Of a stretch of 64,000 nt of DNA, positions 36,763 through 46,274 are shown one piece after another. How positions within the stretch are numbered: the stretch's first letter is position 1; every line of letters starts with the position of its first letter. The DNA lies in assembly GCF_001544615.1 (NCBI RefSeq), contig NZ_FCNV02000002.1:558001-622000 (forward strand), read 5' to 3'. The stretch comes from Caballeronia concitans (lineage in GTDB: Bacteria > Pseudomonadota > Gammaproteobacteria > Burkholderiales > Burkholderiaceae). The notes under the pieces are model-generated. The model saw only the letters and a program-made list of their open reading frames with translations, was not told the origin of the DNA and made no database searches. A program made the position numbers and the translations under genes.

Positions 36763-38079
36763 TCAGTCCATGCGCGCTTTGGGTGTGATGGTCGGCGTCA
36801 CCGGTTCGACGGTTCTTTTGATGGCGCCGCCGAGCGCGCTGCGGTACACGTCGAGATAGGCATCGACCATCGAGTCGGGGCTGAAAGTAGCGGCGTGTTT
36901 GCGCAGCCTGTCATGCACGGACGGTTCCTTCAGCAATTCGATTGCTTCGCGAATCTTTTCGATGAGCGTCTCGGGACGTTCCATATCGAAGACGAGATTC
37001 GAACGCGGTTCGATGACTTCGGGAATGCCGCCGCGATTTGCACCGACGACCGGCACGCCATACGAATAGGCTTCGACGATCACGCGCCCGAACGGCTCGT
37101 ACCAGATCGACGGCACGATAAGAATGTCGATGCTGCGAAGGAAATCGTTTGGCTTCACGTGCCCGAGATATTGCACGCGCGGATCGTCGTACTTTTCCTT
37201 CAGCGAACGAATGTATTCGGGATCGCCATTGCCGCCATAGACGAGCGTCCAGTCGAGCGTGTTGTCGGCGGTGAGCTGTTCCAGCACGACCTCCGTGCCC
37301 TTGCTGCGCTCCACGCGACCGAGCACGCCCAGCCGCACAGGGCCGCTCACATAAGGCGGCCTTTCGTCGATTGCGGCGTCCTTGCTCGGCACATAGCAGT
37401 TGTTGATGACAGCCGTGCGCGTTGCCTGCGGAAAATAGCCGCTATTCAAATGCTTTTGCAAGACGAAGCGGCTCACGCCGACCGCGACCTGAACGCGTGT
37501 CGATGCAGCCTTCTTCGGCGCGGAATATAGCGCGCATGAACTGCACTGGCGCTTGCACGGTTCGACGTCGGAGAACATCGTCGTGGCGGGGCACATCAGG
37601 TAGTAATCCCGCGCGGTATGAACAATGGGCACGCCTGCCTTGCGCGCGGCACGCCAGACGTCGACGGAAATGCACGTGAGGTTGCTCGTATGAATGATGT
37701 CCGGCTTTTCGCGCGCGATGATACCGGCGAGCTTGCGCGACATGACGACGTTGACGGCATCGATGGCATGCCAGACGAATCGGGCAATGCGCCCGCGTTT
37801 CTTCGGCGCATGCGGCCAATAGAGATTGGCCGAACGCAGACGATAGACCTTGACTCCGTTGAAGTCGGAAACGCTGTCCGCGCCTGCCCCCGTTGCACAA
37901 GCAACGCACACGTCCATGCCTGCCCTGACGAGCCCCTCGGCGAGCAGTTGCGTGGATACTTCAGCCCCGCCGATCTTGTCCGGGTAGTAAAGCGTGTTGA
38001 CGATGAGTATTTTCACGGCGTTTGAAGTAGTGTCGTCGTCCTTCGATGAGGCGCCCTCGGTCTTGCCTGAAAGATACAT
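36763..38079 (-). CDS. glycosyltransferase family 4
   Basis: 438 residues with the GT-B fold. The N-domain starts LIVNTLYYPDKIGGAEVSTQ (about 25), and the donor site is VPSIWYEPFGRVIVEAYSYG. A cysteine-rich stretch (CKRQCSSCAL, about 174) is notable. A GTG at 38016, right before the conserved start, is an alternative to the ATG at 38079; neither has a strong ribosome-binding site. It may act in capsule or exopolysaccharide synthesis, but no other such genes are adjacent. Confidence 0.82.
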   Translation of the reverse strand: MYLSGKTEGASSKDDDTTSNAVKILIVNTLYYPDKIGGAEVSTQLLAEGLVRAGMDVCVACATGAGADSVSDFNGVKVYRLRSANLYWPHAPKKRGRIARFVWHAIDAVNVVMSRKLAGIIAREKPDIIHTSNLTCISVDVWRAARKAGVPIVHTARDYYLMCPATTMFSDVEPCKRQCSSCALYSAPKKAASTRVQVAVGVSRFVLQKHLNSGYFPQATRTAVINNCYVPSKDAAIDERPPYVSGPVRLGVLGRVERSKGTEVVLEQLTADNTLDWTLVYGGNGDPEYIRSLKEKYDDPRVQYLGHVKPNDFLRSIDILIVPSIWYEPFGRVIVEAYSYGVPVVGANRGGIPEVIEPRSNLVFDMERPETLIEKIREAIELLKEPSVHDRLRKHAATFSPDSMVDAYLDVYRSALGGAIKRTVEPVTPTITPKARMD

Positions 38080-38558
38080 TCGTATGCGTTCATATACGTT
38101 CTCTAAGGCAAGGGGTACGCCGCTGCAGCCGTCGTGGAAAGAAGCACAACATGGTCCGCAGTTGCGCCATCGCTTCTGGTAAGTGGGAGTTTAGGATAAG
38201 CCAAAAAGCTTGAGAAGACGCGAAGCCAAACGTAAGCAAATGCAAGGTTTCGTATGGCATCAATTCAATCTTCTGATGAAGCATTTCCGCAACTCTTTCT
38301 GATTGTAGTGACATCTGGTTACGACTGCGCGTCAAGAATGCCGGCCGTACTTACTATTGCTTTCCTGTTTTCGGAAGCCCTGTAAGCGATTGGACGGGGT
38401 ACCTGACAAAGGGTTCAATCGCATTCGTCTGAATGAAAATGGTTTCGTTCGAGGCCCGGCTAGTGAGTGATTCGTCACCTTTCATTTGAAGTAGCATTTT
38501 CCGCGATTTAATTACGATATCCTAACGATGCGGCCGAAATTTCCGTACCGTAGCCCAC
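38080..38558. other. intergenic region, nothing identified
   Basis: About 480 bases of lower GC between the glycosyltransferase start and the end of the cytochrome gene. No coding frame, RNA gene or repeat could be supported; it likely holds the glycosyltransferase promoter. Confidence 0.5.
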
Positions 38559-39833
38559 TCATTTGTGCAACTTACTCCGCAACGAAGCAACATCGTTCGT
38601 CGTAATCGGCCGTGCATCGTTGCCCCACGACCCGCGAACATAACTGAGCACTTGTGCGATTTGCAGATCCGACAGCCGCCCGGCGAACCCCGGCATGTTC
38701 TGACGAGCCGGCCCGGCCTTCGTTGCAGGACTATTGCCGCCTTCGACCAGGAGCCGGATCAGCGAAGTGGTGTCTTCGCTAATGACCGCCGGGTTGCCAG
38801 CGAGCTTTGGAAACACCTTCGGCACGCCTTCGCCCGTATCCCGATGACACTGCGCGCAGAACGTCGCATAGACGGCCGCGCCCTGCCCGGGCGGCACATC
38901 TGGCGCGCGCGTCTTGAGCGTGCCGGGCTTTGCGTTCGCCGGATCGTATGAACCATCCGCCGCGCCCGTCGCGGGCAAGCTCTTCAAGTACGTTGCGATT
39001 GCGGCGAGGTCATCGTCGCCAAGATACTGCAAGCTGTCTTCGATCGTCTGCACCATGCTTCCGAACGCCGCCGTGCCGCCGCCATGTCCGGTCTTCAACA
39101 ATGAAGCGATGTCGTCGCGCGACATGCGCCCGAGGCCCGAGCCCGTGTCGCCGCGAAGATTCAGCGCGAACCAGTTGTCGTTGACGCCGCCCGACAAATA
39201 CATTTTCGACGATTCATCGTAGCCGCGCTCCTGAAACGCCGGTCCGCGCGGCGTATGACACGCACCGCAGTGGCCGAGTCCCTGCACGAGATACGCGCCG
39301 CGATTCCACGTCGCATCGCGATCGGCATGCGGCTTATAGACCTCTTTCGGCGAGAACGCCGCGCGCCACACGCGGAGCATCCAGCGCTGATTGAACGGAA
39401 ACGGCACGTCCGTCGGCGGCGGCCGATAACGCACCGGCGTCACGCCATGCATCATGTACGCATAAAGCGCGCGCATGTCGTTATCGGTCATCTTCACGAA
39501 GGATGTGTAGGGCATCGCCGGATAAAGCCCTTTGCCGCCCGGCGCGACGCCTTCGCGCAGCGCCTTCGCAAAGTCCTCGTAACTGTATTTGCCGATGCCC
39601 GTCTCCGGATCAGGCGTGATGTTCGTGCTGACGATGGTGCCGAACGGCGATGCCAGCCCCAGCCCGCCCGCATACGGCGCACCATTATTCGGCGCGGTGT
39701 GGCAGCCCGCGCAATCGCCGGCCTTGGCGATATAAGCCCCGCGCGCGATCACATCCGCCGATGGCGCTGGCGGCGCGGCAACCGCTGTGCGCACGCAAAC
39801 TGCAAGCAAGGCAAGGCGAAGTAGCGGGCGCAT
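38559..39833 (-). CDS. triheme membrane-associated cytochrome c
   Basis: 424 residues with a signal peptide (MRPLLRLALLAVCVRTAVAA) and three heme c motifs: CAGCH (41-45), CGACH (189-193) and CAQCH (326-330). The layout is that of the cytochrome c subunit of alcohol or gluconate dehydrogenases, which hands electrons to quinone or oxidase. It is the last gene of the caa3 oxidase operon, one base after ctaG (TGACATG), so here it probably feeds or connects to that oxidase. Confidence 0.9.
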   Translation of the reverse strand: MRPLLRLALLAVCVRTAVAAPPAPSADVIARGAYIAKAGDCAGCHTAPNNGAPYAGGLGLASPFGTIVSTNITPDPETGIGKYSYEDFAKALREGVAPGGKGLYPAMPYTSFVKMTDNDMRALYAYMMHGVTPVRYRPPPTDVPFPFNQRWMLRVWRAAFSPKEVYKPHADRDATWNRGAYLVQGLGHCGACHTPRGPAFQERGYDESSKMYLSGGVNDNWFALNLRGDTGSGLGRMSRDDIASLLKTGHGGGTAAFGSMVQTIEDSLQYLGDDDLAAIATYLKSLPATGAADGSYDPANAKPGTLKTRAPDVPPGQGAAVYATFCAQCHRDTGEGVPKVFPKLAGNPAVISEDTTSLIRLLVEGGNSPATKAGPARQNMPGFAGRLSDLQIAQVLSYVRGSWGNDARPITTNDVASLRSKLHK

Positions 39834-39834
39834 G

Positions 39835-40791
39835 TCAGGACTCCTCGTGCGCCGACAGCCGGGCGGCGGAGGATGCCACGCTCGTCATATCGCGAAGCGG
39901 TCTTCTCGACAGCCAGCGCGCGCCGATCATGAGCCCGCCGATGAGATACGCGAGACCGCCCGGCACCCACATCACGAGTCCGCCGAGCTGCTGATCCTGC
40001 AGCGGATCGAAGCCGAGCGCGAGCGTGCTTTCGATGCACGACGGATACCACACCGCCGGCGCCAGCGTGAGCAACGCGCCGAGTGCGCCGGTGTGGACCA
40101 TCGTCGTGAAGAGGGACAGCATGGCGTGTGCGCTGTGGACGCGCGAGCCATCGGCGGCGGCGGGACGGAAGACGGTCCACCAGAACAGCAGCGCGCTGCC
40201 GAGGAAGCTCACGTGCTGCAATGTATGAACCCATTCGCTGGCGAGCGCGGCTTCGAAGAAACGCGGCGCATGCCAGCACCACAACGCGGCCGCATGCAGC
40301 GCCCATGCGACGGCGGGCATGGTGAGCCATCGCCAGGGCGATCCGATCCACGCGCTGCGCGTCGCCATGCCGATACGCACGCGCGCGCGCGGCGGAAACG
40401 CCCATAGCCAGACGGCGAGCGGCCTGCCGATCACCAGCAGCGGCGCGGCGATCAACATGAAGATTTCATGCTGAAGCATATGCGCGGAGAACAATGCTTC
40501 GCTGAGCGCATGCAGCGGCGAAACAAGCGCGATGACGAGCGCGATCCATCCGCCGACGAACGCGGCAAGGCGCATCGAACGGTCGCTGCGTCCACGCGAT
40601 CCGCGCACGCGCAAACGCGTATAGCCCGCGATATACAGCCCGATGCTCAACGCAAGACACACGACGACCCACGGCTCGAAGGTCCAGCCGAACGTCTGCA
40701 CGCGGCTTGCGCCGGGCGCGAGGACGTGCGCCGAAGCGGCATCGGCGAAGAGCGCAATCGCGAAGAGGATCAACACGCGGACAGCAGCCAT
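39835..40791 (-). CDS. CtaG (caa3-type) oxidase assembly factor
   Basis: 318 residues, with a signal-like N-terminus (MAAVRVLILFAIALFADA) and about seven membrane helices; conserved HMLQHEIFMLIAAPLLV and HVSFLGSALLFWW are hallmarks of the caa3_CtaG family. It is thought to help assemble the copper centre of caa3 oxidases. The ATG at 40791 is chosen; it overlaps the 108-residue gene by 22 bases. Confidence 0.85.
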   Translation of the reverse strand: MAAVRVLILFAIALFADAASAHVLAPGASRVQTFGWTFEPWVVVCLALSIGLYIAGYTRLRVRGSRGRSDRSMRLAAFVGGWIALVIALVSPLHALSEALFSAHMLQHEIFMLIAAPLLVIGRPLAVWLWAFPPRARVRIGMATRSAWIGSPWRWLTMPAVAWALHAAALWCWHAPRFFEAALASEWVHTLQHVSFLGSALLFWWTVFRPAAADGSRVHSAHAMLSLFTTMVHTGALGALLTLAPAVWYPSCIESTLALGFDPLQDQQLGGLVMWVPGGLAYLIGGLMIGARWLSRRPLRDMTSVASSAARLSAHEES

Positions 40792-41096
40792 TGCGGTAGC
40801 GAGATGACGAAAATGCCCAACGATGAAAGCGCTCCCACGCCCGTCGCGACGGCGGCGACGAATGCCTCGCGCGATGTCAGTCCCGGGCCCGATGGATCGG
40901 CATGACGCCGCGCGGTTCGCCATCGGCCGAATGCGAGGGCGGTGCAGATCACGCTGACGACAAGGCTTGCCGCGCTCACGCCATTCAGCACGGCCATGCT
41001 TTGCAGATGGCACGACGGTTCGACGAGCGCATAGTTCACGCTCAGAAACGCGAGCAGCAGCGACGGAGCGAAGAGAAGAGCGGGCCATGTAAGCAT
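40770..41096 (-). CDS. small membrane protein in the oxidase operon
   Basis: 108 residues with three hydrophobic helices (about 4-18, 33-55 and 80-105), and no recognised domain. It lies eight bases after coxC and overlaps ctaG by 22. Its place suggests an accessory subunit, perhaps subunit IV-like, but sequence similarity cannot be claimed. Confidence 0.75.
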   Translation of the reverse strand: MLTWPALLFAPSLLLAFLSVNYALVEPSCHLQSMAVLNGVSAASLVVSVICTALAFGRWRTARRHADPSGPGLTSREAFVAAVATGVGALSSLGIFVISLPQWLLSAC

Positions 41097-41104
41097 GATC
41101 GTGA

Positions 41105-41755
41105 TCAGAAGCGCGGAGCCCAGTAAATGACGCCGTAGATCGGCAGCCAGCTCAACACGACGAAGTACCAGTAGAGCGCGTTCTCGCTCACATCGACGAA
41201 GCGCTTGCTCTCGAACGGCCCGGTGAACAGAAGCACGGTGAGCACGGCGGTATCGATGGTGTCGGTGACGAGATGCGTCGTGTGCAATCCGAGCAGCAGC
41301 CATACGACCGATCCATATGCGTTCGCATACCAGCTCACGTTCAGCGCCGCGAACTCGAAGCCGCGCAGCACGAGGAACACGAACGATGCGACGAGGCACA
41401 CCGTCATCCATAACTTGGCCGCGCCGCGATCGCCGCGTTCAGCACCGCGCTTTGCAAGCTGATTCGGCAGCAGGCTCACCACGAGAACCAGCGTATTGAG
41501 CGTGCCCCAGCGCAGCTCGGGCGGATCGGCGGCCATCGGCCACGCGGGCGCATGCGTGCGCAAATAGAAGTACATCATCACCGCGATGGCGAACACCGTG
41601 CCTTCTATCAGCATGAGTCCGCCCGTCGCCCACCACATGAGGCTGCGATACCCGAATGCGAAGGTCGGCAGCGTATGCACATCGAGCACATACTCCGACG
41701 CCGCTGCGTCGTCGGGACGCGCATGCGGGCTTTGAAGATCGCCGGCGGCGCTCAT
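41105..41755 (-). CDS. cytochrome c oxidase subunit III
   Basis: 216 residues with about five membrane helices. The stretch YWYFVVLSWLPIYGVIYW at the C-terminus and LLGLHTTHLVTDTIDT are typical of subunit III. It stabilises the catalytic core. The ATG at 41755 overlaps the coxA stop (ATGA). Confidence 0.9.
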   Translation of the reverse strand: MSAAGDLQSPHARPDDAAASEYVLDVHTLPTFAFGYRSLMWWATGGLMLIEGTVFAIAVMMYFYLRTHAPAWPMAADPPELRWGTLNTLVLVVSLLPNQLAKRGAERGDRGAAKLWMTVCLVASFVFLVLRGFEFAALNVSWYANAYGSVVWLLLGLHTTHLVTDTIDTAVLTVLLFTGPFESKRFVDVSENALYWYFVVLSWLPIYGVIYWAPRF

Positions 41756-43698
41756 GGACGCTGCTCCCGTGCCGCCGCGAACGCGTTGCCCGCACGCTTG
41801 GGCCAGAACCACAGGATCATCGCGGCCGCGACCGGCACGGACGCATAGACCACGGCCCACGGCGTGTAGATGGACCAGATGAAGAGCACCGTCGTCGCCA
41901 CTGCGCTGATGAACGGCCAGATGGACGGCGACGGAAACAGCGGACGATGATCCGGCTTCGCATCGAGCACGCTCGTCACGAGCACTTCGCGCGCGTCCGC
42001 CGCGAGGCCCGCGACGAAGCGCGGCTGCGCATCCGGTTCCCATAACGGATCGCGGCCATGCACGACGGGCAGCGCATCGAAGTTATGCGGCGGCGGCGGC
42101 GACGCCGCGCTCCATTCGAGCGTGCCCGCGCCCCACGGATCTGCGCTCGCCTGTTCGCCGCGCCGCAGCGTCATCGCGACATTGACGATGAAGAGCAGCA
42201 CGCTGACCGCAATGGTCCACGCGCCGATGGTCGCGGCGAAGTTCATGCCGTCCCAGCCCATTCCGCCCGGATACGTCCACACACGGCGCGGCATGCCGTG
42301 CAGACCGAGAAGGTGCATCGGAAAAAAGGTGATGTTGAAGCCGATGAAGAACAGCCAGAACTGCCAGCGCCCGAGACGCTCGGACAGCATGCGGCCCGCG
42401 AACTTCGGGAACCAGTAGAAGAACGCGCCGAAGAGCGGAAACACGGCGCCGCCGAGCAGCACGTAATGCAGATGCGCGACCACGAAGTACGTGTCGTGTA
42501 CTTGAAGATCCAGCGGCACGGACGCGACCATGATGCCGGTCATGCCGCCGATCACGAGAATGAAGAAGAACGCGAGCACGAAGAGCAGCGGCGTGCGCAG
42601 ATTGAGGCGCCCTGTCCATAGCGTGCCGATCCAGCAGAAGATCTGAATGCCCGATGGAATCGCGATCATGAGGCTCGCCGCCGTGAAGAAGCTCTTGCCG
42701 AGTTCGGGGATGTTCGTCGCGAACATGTGATGCACCCACAGGCCGAATGCGAGAAACGCGGTGGCGATGAGCGAAAGGACCATCGCGGGATAACCGAATA
42801 CGGGGCGTCGCGCAAACGTGGGGATGATCGACGAGATGAAGCCGAGCGGCGGAATGAAGATCAGATAGACCTCGGGATGCCCGAAGAACCAGAAGAGATG
42901 CTGCCAGAGCAGCACGTCGCCGCCCTTGGCCGGGTTATAGAAATGCGTGCCTACAAGGCGGTCGAGAATGAGCGCCGTGCTGCACAGCATGACCGACGGC
43001 ATCGCGAAGATCACCATGAACTGCGTGACGAGCGTCGCCCACACGAAGAGCGGCATGCGGTTGAGCGACATGCCGGGCGCGCGCATCTTGAAGATGGTCG
43101 TGATGAGGACGATCGCTTCGAGCAGCCCCGACAGCTCCGTGAACGTGATCATCTGCGCCCAGATGTCGGAGCCTTTGCCGGGCGAATAGTCCGGACCCGC
43201 GAGCGGCACATAGCTGAACCATCCCGCAGCCGGCGCGCTATTGAGCGCGAGCGACGCGAACAGCAGGATGCCGCCGAACAGGAAGACCCAGTACGCATAC
43301 GCATTCATGCGCGGAAACGCGATGCTGCGCGAGCCGATCATCAGCGGCACGAGATAGGCGGCCACCGCCTGCATCACGGGCACGGCGAAGAGGAACATCA
43401 TCGTCGTGCCGTGCATGGTGAAGAGTTCGTTGTAGAGGTTCGGACCGATGAGCCGCGCGTCGGGCCGCGCAAGCTGTGTACGCATGGCGAGCGCGAGCAG
43501 GCCGCCGAGGATGAAGAACACGAACGTCGTCACGATGAAGCGCCGCGCGATGGTCTTGTGATTGATGGCTTTCAGCGCGCCGATGAAGCCGGGCGGATCG
43601 CTCCATGTTTCGGCAAGGGCGCGCCGCACGGAATCGCTTGCGTGCGGGCCATCGAGAGGGCGCGGGGCGTTCGCGCCGGATGATGCGTGTTCGCTCAT
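41752..43698 (-). CDS. cytochrome c oxidase subunit I
   Basis: 648 residues, about 100 more than the usual aa3 subunit I. The twelve-helix core binds heme a, heme a3 and CuB; the HPEVY loop, HHMFAT and HLHYVLLGG are visible. The extra C-terminal part (about 540-640) has two hydrophobic segments (FISAVATTVLFIWSIYT and VVYASVPVAAAMILWFW), perhaps replacing a small subunit. The ATG at 43698 overlaps the coxB stop. Confidence 0.93.
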   Translation of the reverse strand: MSEHASSGANAPRPLDGPHASDSVRRALAETWSDPPGFIGALKAINHKTIARRFIVTTFVFFILGGLLALAMRTQLARPDARLIGPNLYNELFTMHGTTMMFLFAVPVMQAVAAYLVPLMIGSRSIAFPRMNAYAYWVFLFGGILLFASLALNSAPAAGWFSYVPLAGPDYSPGKGSDIWAQMITFTELSGLLEAIVLITTIFKMRAPGMSLNRMPLFVWATLVTQFMVIFAMPSVMLCSTALILDRLVGTHFYNPAKGGDVLLWQHLFWFFGHPEVYLIFIPPLGFISSIIPTFARRPVFGYPAMVLSLIATAFLAFGLWVHHMFATNIPELGKSFFTAASLMIAIPSGIQIFCWIGTLWTGRLNLRTPLLFVLAFFFILVIGGMTGIMVASVPLDLQVHDTYFVVAHLHYVLLGGAVFPLFGAFFYWFPKFAGRMLSERLGRWQFWLFFIGFNITFFPMHLLGLHGMPRRVWTYPGGMGWDGMNFAATIGAWTIAVSVLLFIVNVAMTLRRGEQASADPWGAGTLEWSAASPPPPHNFDALPVVHGRDPLWEPDAQPRFVAGLAADAREVLVTSVLDAKPDHRPLFPSPSIWPFISAVATTVLFIWSIYTPWAVVYASVPVAAAMILWFWPKRAGNAFAAAREQRP

Positions 43699-44666
43699 TT
43701 CAGCGTGTCCAGCCAGACGACGAGCGCCTGCAAGTCGTGAGGAGAAAGCCGCGTCGCCGGCATCATGACGCCGGGCTTGTGCGCGGGCGGATCGGTGATC
43801 CATGCGGACAGATTCTTCGCATCATTGACGAGCGTGCCTGCGGCAATCGTCTGCCGGCTCGCGAGGTGAGTGAGATCGGGGCCGACCGTGCCGTTCGCAG
43901 GCGTGCCGCGCACGGTATGGCAGCGCGCGCAGTCGTTGGCGAGAAAGACATCGCGTCCGTGAAGGGCGAGCGCATCGGCCGGAACGGGTGCGTTCTGACG
44001 CTGACGCGCGGCCCACGCTTCGTATTGCGCGGGGGGATCGGCGATAACGGAGAAGGCCATCAGCGCATGCTCGTAGCCGCAGAACTCGGCGCATTGCCCG
44101 CGATACGCGCCCGCGCGATCGGCACGGAATGCGATGGTCGTCTGCTGGCCGGGAATCATGTCCTTCTTCCCGTGTAAATTAGGCACCCAGAATGTATGTA
44201 TAACATCGGCCGCCACGAGCGAGACCACCACCGGCCGTCCCACCGGCACGTGCAGCTCGTTGGCGAGCGTGAAGCCTTCGCCGCCGCCTTCGGGCGCATA
44301 GCGCGCCTGCCACCACCATTGATACCCCGTCACCTCGATATGCAGCGCGTTCGCGACCGGCAAGCGCGATAGCGCGCGATCCGTGACGACATCCGCGACG
44401 AGGAGCCCGACGAGCAGCAGCGCGGACACGATCGTCGCCGCGATCACCGGGCGGCTGATCTTGCGCTCAGGGCTTTCGTTGCCACTGAGATCCGCCGGCG
44501 TCGATGGCGTGCCGCGCGGCGCACGGATCAACGCGATCATGCAGGCGAGCAGCACCGCTGCGAAGACCACGCAGCAGACCGTGAGCGTCACATGCCAGAG
44601 ATCGAGCACGCGGCTCGCCTGGATGCCCGCCGGACTTAAAGCGCTTTGCATGGCCGCCGGGTTCAT
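43695..44666 (-). CDS. cytochrome c oxidase subunit II with fused cytochrome c domain
   Basis: 323 residues. Two membrane helices (about 24-46 and 75-93) precede the CuA domain with ligands His157, Cys192, Glu194, Cys196, His200 and Met203. A C-terminal cytochrome c domain has CARCH (246-250). This fusion defines a caa3-type oxidase. It is the first gene of the operon with an overlapping coxA start. No cleavable signal peptide is obvious. Confidence 0.95.
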   Translation of the reverse strand: MNPAAMQSALSPAGIQASRVLDLWHVTLTVCCVVFAAVLLACMIALIRAPRGTPSTPADLSGNESPERKISRPVIAATIVSALLLVGLLVADVVTDRALSRLPVANALHIEVTGYQWWWQARYAPEGGGEGFTLANELHVPVGRPVVVSLVAADVIHTFWVPNLHGKKDMIPGQQTTIAFRADRAGAYRGQCAEFCGYEHALMAFSVIADPPAQYEAWAARQRQNAPVPADALALHGRDVFLANDCARCHTVRGTPANGTVGPDLTHLASRQTIAAGTLVNDAKNLSAWITDPPAHKPGVMMPATRLSPHDLQALVVWLDTLK

Positions 44667-44816
44667 GATCGGTCGATTATTGTGGGTCCAGCCTTGCGGA
44701 CGGGTGCAGCGTGTTTAGCAATAGACATTCCATGAACGCGCTGAGCGTAGGAGCGCGGTTTGCTTGACGGAGTCGACCGCAAGCAGATTGCCAGCAAGAC
44801 GAATGAGGTCGAAAGC

Positions 44817-45317
44817 ATGGATATCGCCAGACAAGTGGTTTCATTTCTCAGCTCACGCGGCCTGATGCTCGCGACCGCCGAGTCCTGTACGGCGGGCTAC
44901 ATCGCGTCGCTGGTTTCGTCGGTGCCGGGAAGCGGGAGTTGTCTCGATGTCGGCTTCGTCACGTACTCGCCGACGGGCAAGGCCGGCTTCCTCGGCGTGC
45001 GCGAAGAGACGATGAAGGAGTACGGCCTCACGAGCGAAGAAGTCGCGCGTGAGATGTCGGAAGGCGCGTTGCGCCAGGAAGGATGCATCGCGGATGTCGC
45101 GGTATCGAACACCGGTGTCGCCGATGCACCGCCCGACGGCGGTCCGCCGCCCGGCACGCAATGCTTCGCGTGGTCATACAAACTGCGCGGCGGCCAGATC
45201 GTGACCTTCAGCGAAACGAAACGCTTCGATGGCGATCGCAACGAAGTCAGAAGCGCCGCCGCGCATTACGCGCTGTCGCGCATCGAGCATTACTTCGATC
45301 GTCTGCCACGGCGTTGA
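44817..45317 (+). CDS. CinA/PncC-type nicotinamide-nucleotide amidohydrolase
   Basis: 166 residues of the CinA C-terminal domain, standing alone. The motif TAESCTAGYIASLVSSVPGS includes the catalytic Ser. These enzymes deamidate NMN to nicotinate mononucleotide. The ATG at 44817 is chosen over an upstream in-frame start. The next gene, nadE, is 29 bases away and would use the resulting product line, suggesting an NAD-recycling pair. Confidence 0.88.
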   Translation: MDIARQVVSFLSSRGLMLATAESCTAGYIASLVSSVPGSGSCLDVGFVTYSPTGKAGFLGVREETMKEYGLTSEEVAREMSEGALRQEGCIADVAVSNTGVADAPPDGGPPPGTQCFAWSYKLRGGQIVTFSETKRFDGDRNEVRSAAAHYALSRIEHYFDRLPRR

Positions 45318-45346
45318 CTGCGGTACCCACGGAAAAGGAGGCGAGC

Positions 45347-46192
45347 ATGCTGGACAAGACGGACGACGAGCGGCAGTGGCAGCGACAGGTCATCGAGGAA
45401 CTGGGCGTGCGCGAACGTTTCGATGCGAACGCCGAAGTCGAACGGCGCGTCGCTTTCCTCGCGGACTATCTGAAGTCGAGCGGGCTGCAAACGTACGTAC
45501 TGGGCATCAGCGGCGGCGTGGATTCATCGACGGCGGGGCGTCTCGCGCAGCGTGCCGTCGAGCGCTTGCGGGCAAGCGGCTACGAGGCGCATTTCGTCGC
45601 GGTGAGACTGCCGTACGGCACGCAAGGCGACGAAGAAGACGCGCAACTCGCGCTGCGATTCATTCGTCCGGACGAGACGTTCGCCGTCAACGTGAAGCGG
45701 CCATCGGATGAAATGCTCGCGGCGCTCAAGGAAGGCGGCGTGCAATACACCGACGATTTCCAGGAAGACTTCGTGCTCGGCAACATCAAGGCGCGCGAGC
45801 GGATGATCGCGCAATACGCGATGGCGGGTGCGCGGCGCGGCGTGGTCATCGGCACGGATCACGCGGCGGAATCGCTGATGGGCTTCTTCACGAAGTACGG
45901 CGACGGCGGCGCGGACATCCTTCCGTTGTCGGGCCTCACCAAGCGCCGCGTGCGCGCGCTCGCCCGTGCGATGGGCGCGGAAGAACGCCTCGTCATGAAG
46001 GTGCCGACAGCGGACCTCGAAACGCTCACGCCGCAACGTCCGGATGAAGACAGCTACGGCATCTCGTACGAGAACATCGACGACTTTCTGGAAGGCAAGG
46101 ATGTCAGCGCGGAAGTGCTCACGACGATCCGCCGCTTCTACACCGCAACGCGCCACAAGCGGGCGCTTCCGGTCGAGTTGCCGCGCGACTGA
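45347..46192 (+). CDS. nadE: NH3-dependent NAD+ synthetase
   Basis: 281 residues. It amidates nicotinate adenine dinucleotide to NAD+ with ATP and ammonia. The PP-loop is SGGVDSSTAGRLAQ (about 55-68), and a second motif is GTDHAAESLMGFFTKYGDGGADI. There is no glutaminase domain, so ammonia is used. The ATG at 45347 follows AAAAGGAGG, a strong ribosome-binding site. It is just after the PncC-like gene. Confidence 0.93.
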   Translation: MLDKTDDERQWQRQVIEELGVRERFDANAEVERRVAFLADYLKSSGLQTYVLGISGGVDSSTAGRLAQRAVERLRASGYEAHFVAVRLPYGTQGDEEDAQLALRFIRPDETFAVNVKRPSDEMLAALKEGGVQYTDDFQEDFVLGNIKARERMIAQYAMAGARRGVVIGTDHAAESLMGFFTKYGDGGADILPLSGLTKRRVRALARAMGAEERLVMKVPTADLETLTPQRPDEDSYGISYENIDDFLEGKDVSAEVLTTIRRFYTATRHKRALPVELPRD

Positions 46193-46274
46193 AATGGCAT
46201 TGCTGTTTGCGCCACTACCGCTGCATGACCGGTTTCGCATCGGTCGAACTCACTCATTTTGAATCGGAGGCAAC

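Noticed and set aside
38090-38335. Small open frame on the minus strand near the glycosyltransferase
   Set aside because: No ribosome-binding site, no coding-like composition, and it sits in the likely promoter region.
43699-43803. In-frame extension of coxA upstream
   Set aside because: It would overlap coxB heavily; the ATG at 43698 that overlaps the coxB stop fits the operon pattern.
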